From assembly GCA_025352845.1 (NCBI GenBank), contig JANXSC010000660.1, positions 1 to 10,169 on the forward strand: a DNA stretch of 10,169 nt. The letters are read 5' to 3'. Shown piece by piece: positions 1-5,970 of this stretch. Source of the DNA: Opitutaceae bacterium (GTDB lineage: Bacteria > Verrucomicrobiota > Verrucomicrobiia > Opitutales > Opitutaceae). The first letter of the stretch is position 1, and each line of letters starts with the position of its first letter. The translations under genes were made by a program, and so were the position numbers. Below the pieces are notes generated by a model that was not told the DNA's origin, made no database searches, and was given only the letters and a program-made list of their open reading frames with translations.

Positions 1-907
1 GCAGACGGCCACGCTGACTGCCAACGTCACGAGTCCCGGTGCGCCAATGACGACCTACGTTGGCGGAAGCGATCGGCGCGTTGCGACCGAGCGGTTGATC
101 AACATCTCTTCGCGGGCCATCACCTCGGCAACGAATGCCGAGGCGATGATCGCGGGCTTTGTCGTCGCGGGCGATTCGCCCAAGCAGGTGCTCGTGCGCG
201 GCATCGGGCCGGCCCTCGGCCAGTTCGGCGTGAGCAATGCGCTCGCCGCCGCCAAGCTGGAACTCTTCAGCGGGCAGAACTTGCTCGCGAGCAATGCCGG
301 GTGGAGCGCAGCGCCCAATGCCGCCGCGGTGGCTGCGACCTCCGTGCGACTCGGCGCTTTCCCGCTGCCCGTGGGCGGGCGCGATGCCGCGCTCCTCGTG
401 ACGCTGCCGCCCGGGGCCTACACCACGATGCTGAGCGGCGCTGGCAACACCGGCGGTGTGAGCCTCATCGAGGTCTATGACGCGACCGAAGGTGCCGCGG
501 CCAGCGAACGCGCGATGATCAACATCTCGACCCGCGCGCGAGTGGGCACCGGCCAGGACGTGCTGATCGCCGGCCTCGTGATTTCCGGGGAGGTGCCGAA
601 GCGGCTGCTCGTGCGCGGCGTCGGCCCGGCGTTGGCAGGTTTCGGCGTCGCGGGCGCGTTGGACGATCCGCAGTTGAGAATACTCCAAGGCAACACCGTC
701 GTCGCAACGAACGACAACTGGAGTTTGGACCCTGCCGCGACGAGCGCGGCGCAGGCGGCGATTGCGGTCGGTGCGTTTCCGCTCAACCGCGGCAGCCGCG
801 ACGCGGGGCTCCTTCTCAACCTGATGCCCGGCGCCTACACCGTGCAGGTCTCCGGGGTCAACGCCGGCACCGGCATCGCCTTGGTGGAAATTTACGAGGT
901 GCCTTGA
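1..907 (+). CDS. C-terminal part of a large exported protein with two tandem copies of a verrucomicrobial C-terminal module (partial at 5' end)
   Basis: The reading frame is open from base 2 and runs without a stop to TGA at 905-907, so the ATG at 47 is probably internal and the true start lies before the window. Almost all of the visible protein is two copies of one module of about 133 residues (bases 89-487 and 506-904), separated by a six-residue linker. Each copy has an NIS[ST]RA opening, IAG[FL]V[VI][AS]G, PK-x-x-LVRG[IV]GPAL-x-x-FGV, an A-x-N-x-x-W motif, GAFPL followed by RDA-x-L, PGAY, and a closing LIEVYD or LVEIYE. The residues are mainly beta-strand formers with many Gly and Ala. 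From memory, such modules end secreted or surface proteins of Opitutus-like bacteria; the N-terminal catalytic or adhesive part, if any, is outside the window. No enzymatic function can be assigned. A strong terminator follows, so this is the last gene of its transcript. Confidence 0.85.
   Translation, partial: QTATLTANVTSPGAPMTTYVGGSDRRVATERLINISSRAITSATNAEAMIAGFVVAGDSPKQVLVRGIGPALGQFGVSNALAAAKLELFSGQNLLASNAGWSAAPNAAAVAATSVRLGAFPLPVGGRDAALLVTLPPGAYTTMLSGAGNTGGVSLIEVYDATEGAAASERAMINISTRARVGTGQDVLIAGLVISGEVPKRLLVRGVGPALAGFGVAGALDDPQLRILQGNTVVATNDNWSLDPAATSAAQAAIAVGAFPLNRGSRDAGLLLNLMPGAYTVQVSGVNAGTGIALVEIYEVP
89..487 (+). repeat. Module copy 1 (protein-level repeat, 133 codons)
   Basis: First of three copies of the same module in this window. 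It contains VLVRGIGPALGQFGV and ends in SLIEVYDAT. At DNA level it shares the 13-base string TGATCAACATCTC (96-108) with copy 2 (516-528), and GCTCGTGCGCGGC also recurs in both, which fits a tandem duplication inside the gene. Confidence 0.85.
506..904 (+). repeat. Module copy 2 (protein-level repeat, 133 codons)
   Basis: Second copy, the same length as copy 1 in codons. It contains LLVRGVGPALAGFGV, an ATNDNW motif, RDAGLLLNL and PGAYTVQVSG, and its closing ALVEIYEVP is the C-terminus of the protein. The alignment with copy 1 needs only small indels. Confidence 0.85.
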
Positions 908-946
908 CGCCTCCGCGACGGCGGCGTGTGGCAGCGAGTGGCGCGG

Positions 947-975
947 AAGGGCCGGCGAAAAGCCGGCCCTTTTTT
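947..975 (+). terminator. Rho-independent terminator after the module-repeat gene
   Basis: A perfect 10-base-pair stem pairs AAGGGCCGGC (947-956) with GCCGGCCCTT (962-971). The loop is GAAAA (957-961). A run of six T (970-975) follows and continues as CTTTT. The hairpin starts 40 bases after the stop codon of the upstream gene. Stem, loop and T-tract are all seen directly. Confidence 0.92.
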
Positions 976-1186
976 CTTTTCGCCTCGGCCGTTCGCGGCG
1001 GGCCGCCGTGGCTCGTGTTCCCTCCCCTAGATGAATCTACGGGAGTCTCCCCGATTATTTCCGCGTCCCATTCGTGGCAGAATGGCGGCGTCAACCCAGT
1101 ATCTTACTCCCATGAAAATCACATTCAATACCTCCGCCAGTCTCCCCGCCAGCGTTCTCTCCCAGTCGAAAAAACCCATGTCTTCA

Positions 1187-1942
1187 ATGAAAACAAAATT
1201 GCTCCTCCGTCGAGCCGTAGTCGTCGCAGCATCAGGTTTGATGCTTTTTCACGGTGGCTGTGCCGCCACGCAAATCGCCCTTGAGCACAAAAACCTCGAG
1301 ATCCAATCCAAGATGTCGGCGACAATCTTTCTGGATGTCGAAAAACGCCAGGAAAAGACCGTTTATCTGGATATCAAAAACACCTCGGACAAGGAGGTGG
1401 ATGTGCAACTGTTGATCAAGGCACGTTTGGAGAAAAGTGGATATACGATCCTGCCCAACGCGAAAGACGCTTTCTACATCCTGCAGTTGAACATTCTTCA
1501 AGTGGGAAAGTCCGATCCGTCAGCACTGCGCGATGCATTGGGTGCGGGCTTCGGTGGTCCGCTTGCCTGCGCGGTTGCCGGCACGGTGATTGGAGCCAAT
1601 TCGAGCAGCCCGCTCCGCATGTTCAACGGGGGAGCGATTGGTGGGCTTCTCGGCGGCGCTGGGGAAATGATCAGCGGTGCCCTGGTGAAAAACGTCACCT
1701 ATTCGATGATTACCGACGTTCGAATACTGGAGCGGACCGATGAGGCCGCGGCACAGCAAGTGGAGTCAAGTTTCGCGCAGGGAACCGGAACCCAGGTGAC
1801 ACAATCCAGTCAGGGCACGACCACCCGGCATAAGTTCCAAACCCGGGTCGTATCAACGGCCAATCAAGTAAACCTTAAATTCGAGGAAGCCGTGCCTCAG
1901 CTGCAAGCCCAGTTGGCGAAGAGCGTTGCAAGCATTCTGTGA
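1187..1942 (+). CDS. traT: TraT-family outer-membrane lipoprotein (complement-resistance / surface-exclusion family)
   Basis: 251 residues, close to the ~243 of plasmid TraT. TraT of F-like plasmids is an outer-membrane lipoprotein that blocks mating-pair stabilisation (surface exclusion) and gives serum resistance. Seen here: a signal peptide with KTK and RR then a hydrophobic run (residues 10-21); Cys25 in a GGC context as lipid-attachment site, although His at -3 is unusual for a lipobox; MSATIFLD and VYLDIKNTSDKE near residues 43-70; a Gly-rich hydrophobic segment 119-165; and the family-typical VTYSMITDVRI-x-ERT (170-183) and HKFQTRVVSTANQVNLKFEE (215-234), which match my memory of F-plasmid TraT very closely. 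In-frame ATGs at 1178 and 1112 are alternative starts; 1187 gives the best signal peptide, but ATG 1112 sits in a start context like that of the next gene. Conjugation genes are absent nearby, so the role is probably envelope protection or permeability rather than plasmid exclusion (inference). Confidence 0.9.
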   Translation: MKTKLLLRRAVVVAASGLMLFHGGCAATQIALEHKNLEIQSKMSATIFLDVEKRQEKTVYLDIKNTSDKEVDVQLLIKARLEKSGYTILPNAKDAFYILQLNILQVGKSDPSALRDALGAGFGGPLACAVAGTVIGANSSSPLRMFNGGAIGGLLGGAGEMISGALVKNVTYSMITDVRILERTDEAAAQQVESSFAQGTGTQVTQSSQGTTTRHKFQTRVVSTANQVNLKFEEAVPQLQAQLAKSVASIL

Positions 1943-1967
1943 CGTGGAATCTAAACTAAACACTCCT

Positions 1968-2891
1968 ATGAAAAACAGACTTTTGATTGCGATATCGTTC
2001 CTGCCCCTTACCTGCATTTTGATGTTAGTGTCTCCGCTTGCCCGCGGCCAATCAGCGGGATCGACCATCCTCACCGGTATCGAAAGGATAACGGACACCG
2101 GAATCGACACGTCGTCCGTCATCCTAACCAATTCTACCACGCTGTATCGCCGATATCGCCACGAAGTGAATCTGGTCGGCACCATCAATGGAATCGCCTC
2201 AAACTCGGCTGGCAATTATGACACCGCGATGGTTGATCGCAGTAACCTCGTTTATACCACTTATTCCGTTCTGACCGGCGACATCAGGGGTATTTTCGTT
2301 GCGTTGGTGGGACTGACCAGTGACGCGACGCTGGGCACCATCAGTGGAAAACTCATCATCAAAGAATCGGCCTACGAAACCCAGAGGCTGGCCAATGCTT
2401 CCGTGATCTTGGTGTTCCCGCGCTCGATTCCAACCTACCTCGTCAACGGTGAGCCTTATGTGATCCTAACGCCGACACCCAACCCGCCGGGGTCGGCAAA
2501 ATGGAGCAACCTTTCAACCCGCGTCAGGGCAGGAATCGGCGATGACAGCTTGATCGTTGGATTTGTGGTCGCCGGAAATATTCCCAAGAATTTCCTCGTG
2601 CGGGTCATTGGGCCGAGTTTGGCGCCATTCGGTGTTTCTGGTGTAATGCCCGATCCTAGGTTTCAAGTTTTTGCCCAGGGTTCGCCTGCGCCTTTGGCCC
2701 AAAACGACGACTGGGGCGGCGGGCAGACTCTCGTGGCCGCGTTTGCGCAAGTCGGAGCGTTCGGCCTGAGCGGGCCAGCGAGCAAAGACGCCGCCTTGAT
2801 TCTCACGCTAGCGCCCGGCGCTTACAGCGTCGTCGTCAACGCCACGGCCACCAATTCAGGTGTGGCGCTGGTTGAGGTCTATGAACTCTAA
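1968..2891 (+). CDS. Secreted protein of unknown function ending in the Opitutus-type C-terminal module
   Basis: 307 residues. It begins with a clear signal peptide: MKNR, a hydrophobic core (residues 5-22) and a probable cleavage near ARG-Q or GQSA (25-30). Residues 31-175 are rich in Ser, Thr, Val and Ile and look like beta strands; I recognise no family there. Residues 178-307 are the same module as in the upstream gene: NLSTR, LIVGFVVAG, PKNFLVRVIGPSLAPFGV, AQNDDW, KDAALILTL, PGAYSVVV and the closing VALVEVYEL at the very end. The start at 1968 is preferred because it gives the signal peptide; no Shine-Dalgarno is visible, the context being ACTCCTATGAAA. It lies 25 bases after the traT stop with no terminator between, so the two are probably co-transcribed and the product acts in the periplasm, outer membrane or outside. 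An autotransporter or enzyme role is not supported. Confidence 0.82.
   Translation: MKNRLLIAISFLPLTCILMLVSPLARGQSAGSTILTGIERITDTGIDTSSVILTNSTTLYRRYRHEVNLVGTINGIASNSAGNYDTAMVDRSNLVYTTYSVLTGDIRGIFVALVGLTSDATLGTISGKLIIKESAYETQRLANASVILVFPRSIPTYLVNGEPYVILTPTPNPPGSAKWSNLSTRVRAGIGDDSLIVGFVVAGNIPKNFLVRVIGPSLAPFGVSGVMPDPRFQVFAQGSPAPLAQNDDWGGGQTLVAAFAQVGAFGLSGPASKDAALILTLAPGAYSVVVNATATNSGVALVEVYEL
2499..2888 (+). repeat. Module copy 3 (protein-level, 130 codons)
   Basis: Third copy of the module, here as a single C-terminal domain of a different, secreted protein. It matches copies 1 and 2 across the LVR-x-IGP-x-L-x-x-FGV core, ND-x-W, DAA-x-L, PGAY and the VALVEVYE ending. Its DNA has diverged more than copies 1 and 2 have from each other, so it is not a recent local duplication. 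Confidence 0.82.
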
Positions 2892-2906
2892 TGTCGTCCC
2901 GCAAGG

Positions 2907-2927
2907 CGGTGCGATTCTAACGCACTG
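2907..2927. other. Inverted repeat downstream of the module protein gene
   Basis: GTGCG (2909-2913) and CGCAC (2921-2925) form a perfect five-base stem around ATTCTAA; it extends to seven pairs with one G-T wobble and an outer C-G pair. It lies 16 bases after the stop codon. No T-tract follows, so it is a poor intrinsic terminator. It may stabilise the mRNA end or be chance. Confidence 0.35.
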
Positions 2928-3088
2928 AGCTGGGGCATATCGCAGGAGCGAGCGCCATTTTCCACTTCGACGAACTTGGCGTGAGCTGACGCGGCACGCG
3001 CACGCTCTCCAAATCCCGTTTTCATCCTGCAATAACCCAAGACAACTCGCTGAACTTTTCGCATGGAGGGAGGTCTATCGCACCGCAA

Positions 3089-3454
3089 ATGTTTCCACCT
3101 CACGATAACGACCTAGTCGCCTTTCTGGAAGCGGCGGAGAAATGGACCGGCAGCGAGCTGCAACTCTCCCAATTGCAGAGCGGGGATCGTCTATTGGTGC
3201 GGACGCGCAACACCAGCTATCTGCTTTCGATTACCGGGCCGCATACGGCCCTGTTGACGTCGGATCGCACGGATCGACCGAGCGGTCCGGTCCAAATTCG
3301 CGGCTGTGTCTTCGGTCAGTCGGGAATCATCAAACCAGACCATCTCTTTTGTGGCGGCGGCTTGGAAATCCTTGGCGAAGACGGGTCCGTAACGCACACG
3401 ACCTCTGCCATCGAGGCCATCCAGCTAGTCAGGTCATCTCCCAGCGAGGTGTAG
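3089..3454 (+). CDS. Small hypothetical protein (121 aa), probably cytoplasmic
   Basis: 121 residues with no signal peptide or membrane segment. Residues 1-27 look helical; residues 32-95 alternate in a beta-rich pattern: GDRLLVRTRNTSYLLSITG, then VQIRG-x-x-FGQSGIIK, HLFCGGGLEI, and a final TTSAIEAIQL. This order (GD-x-[LV]-x-VRT-x-N-x-x-Y, then RG-x-x-x-G-x-S-x-x-K, then a TTS-x-[IV]-x-[AS]-I ending) resembles small uncharacterised proteins I recall from Planctomycetes and Verrucomicrobia; no function is known to me. Two cysteines (73 and 88) flank the G-rich part. A purine-rich GGGAGG at 3068-3073 lies 15 bases before the ATG, a little far for a standard Shine-Dalgarno. It stands alone between two gaps of about 200 bases, in the same direction as the kinase gene downstream, with which it might act (inference only). 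Confidence 0.68.
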   Translation: MFPPHDNDLVAFLEAAEKWTGSELQLSQLQSGDRLLVRTRNTSYLLSITGPHTALLTSDRTDRPSGPVQIRGCVFGQSGIIKPDHLFCGGGLEILGEDGSVTHTTSAIEAIQLVRSSPSEV

Positions 3455-3528
3455 CCTAAGGCTGCTCTCGACGGCTTGTGCGCGTTGGGTGTCATTTTGA
3501 ACCGCCCGGTCGCGTTGTGAACAAATCT

Positions 3529-3547
3529 GGGCGCTTGAAAAGCGCCC
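3529..3547. terminator. Short perfect hairpin between the small gene and the kinase gene (possible terminator)
   Basis: GGGCGCTT (3529-3536) pairs perfectly with AAGCGCCC (3540-3547) around a three-base GAA loop. It lies about 75 bases after the stop of the small gene. No T-run follows on the + strand, so termination is uncertain; an RNA-stability role is equally possible. Confidence 0.4.
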
Positions 3548-3691
3548 GTCCGTCAGCCTCGCAAATTGCGCTGGGCCGCGGTAGCTCTGGGGATGCGCCG
3601 GTTGCCCGTGTGACGAGATGCTGGCTTGCGTCTTTGTCGGCGGCTGCGCCAAGCTGCGAGAACCGGCCTTGGCCGCTCATGCCCCAGCAGT

Positions 3692-5869
3692 ATGGACGAC
3701 GACAATGCAACCGGCCGGAAGCGCCCCGACGAATTCGCGACGGAGCGAACGGGGAAACCAGAACTCGTCTTCAACCGCTACCAACTGCTGAACGAGCTGG
3801 GGAAAGGAGGAACGGGAGTCGTGTGGCTGGCGCGCGATTTGGAGCTGAACACCAACGTGGCGCTGAAATTTTTGCGCGAGGACGTGACCTTCGAGGTGGA
3901 CGCGCTCCGGGAACTCAAGGGTGAGATTATTCTCAACCGCGATCTATCCCATCCCCACATCATCAAAACCTACAGCTTCGAAACCAGCGGTCAGAAGGCG
4001 GCCATCTCGATGGAGCACGTGAGCGGGGACAATCTGCAGACGCTGAAGGCGAAGCAGCCGGGCAAATTCTTCAACGTTGAGGATATTTTTGGGTGGATGC
4101 AGATGCTGTGCGACGCGATGGACTACGCGCATCGGCAGAATGTCGTGCACCGTGACATCAAGCCGTCGAACCTGATGATCAACAAGCATGGCGATCTCAA
4201 GGTGGGCGATTTCGGAATCGGCCGGGCCGTGGCCGAAACAGTCAACCGGATGACCAAGAACGCGGCCGGAACTCCACCGTATATGAGTCCGCAGCAGACC
4301 ATGGGAGAGAAGGCCGTGCAGTCGGACGACATCTACAGCATTGGCGCGACAATCTACGACTTGTTGACCGGTTCCCCTCCTTTTTTCCGAGGCGCGATTC
4401 GTGAGCAGGCCCTCGCCAAGGTTCCGCCGAGCATGGCGCAACGCCGAATCGAATTGGAGCGAGTCGGGGCACCCATCCCGCCTCAGTGGGAGAAAGCAGT
4501 GGCGGCCTGTCTCGCCAAAGAGCCAGCGGCTCGGCCGCCGACGGCAAGGGCATTGCGTGAAATGTTGGAAGGCAGGGGGGCGGCTTCGGTCCTTTCCGGT
4601 TATCCTCTCGGGCCCAGACGGCGCGAGCGGGAGGGTGAACCTGAGCCAAGCTCAAGGACAGTTTTCGCCGGCTACCCTATCGCCAGAAGGGGAACGAGCT
4701 GGATTCATTGGGCGGTTGCGGGCTTCGCCGTAGTCGTGATCGCAGGCGGAATCCTCATTTGGAAAGATCCGCGACAGGCGGAGCGGTTGCGCGATGCATT
4801 GACGAGCGTGAAGGGCTGGGCGGAGAAAAGATTGACGAGCGATCCTGCGCCGGTGCCGGCGGCCAAGGTCGAGGTGCTGGCGGAGAAACCCGAGATTCCC
4901 AACCCTGCGGAACCGGCACCGATCAACCGCCAGCCCTTTGAGGGGAAAATTGGGCCGTTGGTTGCGGCGGGTGCAATTTCGGTTCCTGAGGCGGAGTGGC
5001 TGCAAGCATCGTTGAAGGGGGCGAAAGGCGATGCAGAAAAAGTTCTCGCTGAGAGGCTGCTTTATGTGGAGTCGGCTACTCTCGGGCAATGGCGCGCGCG
5101 GACAACCTACGACTATTCCCTGCCGGAGGAAGTGATCGTCGATGGAGCCCGACTCCCATCGGCACTCGATATTCGGGTCAATGAGTGGACGAAGACCCGG
5201 TTGCTGCGCATGGATGCCGGAAGTTTTGTTCGCGGATCACCGAAGGAAGAGTTGGGCCGGCGCCCCAACGAACTCACGCCTGAGCGCGTGACGATTGCGA
5301 AGCCGTTTTTCATCGGGATTTTTGAGATAACCCAGGCTGAATACAATGCACTGATGGTGCGGAACCCGAGCTTCTGGCGAGGAAATCCAACGTGGCCGGC
5401 CGATCAAATTGACTGGCAGTCTGTCGCCGGACCGAACGGGTTCATTGCAAAACTAAACCGTGATCTTGGCGGCAAATATGGCGGTTTGCTCGTAGCCGAT
5501 CTTCCGACCGAGGACGAGTGGGAGTATGCCTGCCGTGCGGGAACGCGAACCGCGTTCAACAGCGGGGTGGGCATTTCCAGACTAGAGAATGATCGCGGGC
5601 TCGATTCCGTCGCAAACTACAACCGGGCGGCCAACGGCACTCCGCGTCCGGTTGGTTCATTCCAGCCCAACGCGTGGGGATTGTTCGATATGCACGGGAA
5701 TGTCGCGGAGTGGTGTCAAAACCGGTTCCAACGTGGTGGATCGTGGCAGTCCACGGCCGCGAACTGTCGATCGGGATGGCGGACTCAACTCAGCGCAAAT
5801 GCGGCGCCGTCAAACCAGGTTGGATTTCGGTTGGTGATTCGGCACCGGACTCTGGTCCAATCTAATTAG
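3692..5869 (+). CDS. Membrane-bound Ser/Thr protein kinase with C-terminal FGE-sulfatase (SUMF1-like) domain
   Basis: 725 residues in three parts. Residues 30-294 are a Hanks-type kinase: GKGGTGVV loop (37-44), VALK lysine K59, HRDIKPSN catalytic loop (153-160, base D155), DFG (173-175), activation segment ending in YMSPQQ (the usual APE/SPE Glu is Gln201) and DDIYSIG (212-218). All core catalytic residues are present, so it should be active. Residues ~336-356 form one hydrophobic transmembrane helix, preceded by a basic stretch and followed by a Pro/Ala/Glu linker, which places the rest in the periplasm. Residues ~495-716 are an FGE-sulfatase domain: LPTEDEWEYACRAGT, GLFDMHGNVAEWC, RGGSW, GFRLV. 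Of the catalytic cysteine pair of true formylglycine enzymes, only the second position (C692) is kept; the first is Ser687. The domain is therefore more likely a ligand or substrate binder. The same kinase/FGE pairing is known from chlamydial Pkn1. An in-frame TTG at 3626 is possible, but ATG 3692 gives the normal N-terminus. Confidence 0.93.
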   Translation: MDDDNATGRKRPDEFATERTGKPELVFNRYQLLNELGKGGTGVVWLARDLELNTNVALKFLREDVTFEVDALRELKGEIILNRDLSHPHIIKTYSFETSGQKAAISMEHVSGDNLQTLKAKQPGKFFNVEDIFGWMQMLCDAMDYAHRQNVVHRDIKPSNLMINKHGDLKVGDFGIGRAVAETVNRMTKNAAGTPPYMSPQQTMGEKAVQSDDIYSIGATIYDLLTGSPPFFRGAIREQALAKVPPSMAQRRIELERVGAPIPPQWEKAVAACLAKEPAARPPTARALREMLEGRGAASVLSGYPLGPRRREREGEPEPSSRTVFAGYPIARRGTSWIHWAVAGFAVVVIAGGILIWKDPRQAERLRDALTSVKGWAEKRLTSDPAPVPAAKVEVLAEKPEIPNPAEPAPINRQPFEGKIGPLVAAGAISVPEAEWLQASLKGAKGDAEKVLAERLLYVESATLGQWRARTTYDYSLPEEVIVDGARLPSALDIRVNEWTKTRLLRMDAGSFVRGSPKEELGRRPNELTPERVTIAKPFFIGIFEITQAEYNALMVRNPSFWRGNPTWPADQIDWQSVAGPNGFIAKLNRDLGGKYGGLLVADLPTEDEWEYACRAGTRTAFNSGVGISRLENDRGLDSVANYNRAANGTPRPVGSFQPNAWGLFDMHGNVAEWCQNRFQRGGSWQSTAANCRSGWRTQLSANAAPSNQVGFRLVIRHRTLVQSN

Positions 5870-5934
5870 GAGTTCGTCTGAGCCGATGCCATTTTTGGCG
5901 GCCCGCGAGCATTACTTAGTCGGGGCCTGAGCGC

Positions 5935-5962
5935 TTGCACGGTCGCCGGCCGGGCGTAGCGT
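5935..5962 (+). promoter_or_regulatory. Candidate promoter of the moxR operon, close enough for a leaderless mRNA
   Basis: TTGCAC (5935-5940) and TAGCGT (5957-5962) are spaced by 16 bases. TAGCGT ends eight bases before the ATG at 5971, so transcription would begin at or next to the start codon. No Shine-Dalgarno lies upstream of that ATG. Each hexamer matches the sigma-70 consensus at only three of six positions, so this is a weak sequence-based guess. Confidence 0.3.
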
Positions 5963-5970
5963 CCGCGGCC

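Noticed and set aside
1075..1105. A sigma-70-like promoter for traT with TATCTT at 1100-1105
   Set aside because: No acceptable -35 hexamer lies at 16-18 bases upstream, so it cannot be supported.
904..1284. A 126-codon + frame spanning the terminator and the start of traT
   Set aside because: It runs through the intrinsic terminator and overlaps traT in another frame, and its translation is Arg/Ser-rich with no recognisable domain.
2892..2945. An intact tRNA gene on the minus strand
   Set aside because: The D-stem and anticodon stem do not pair and there is no T-arm or acceptor stem; kept only as a possible remnant.
3478..3924. A 148-codon + frame overlapping the kinase start
   Set aside because: Low-complexity Arg/Ala-rich translation that overlaps the kinase N-terminal domain in another frame.
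5885..5930. Hairpin-like GCCATTTTTGGC (5888-5899) as a terminator after the kinase gene
   Set aside because: The stem is only four pairs, or a bulged six, and no T-run follows; it is too weak to call.
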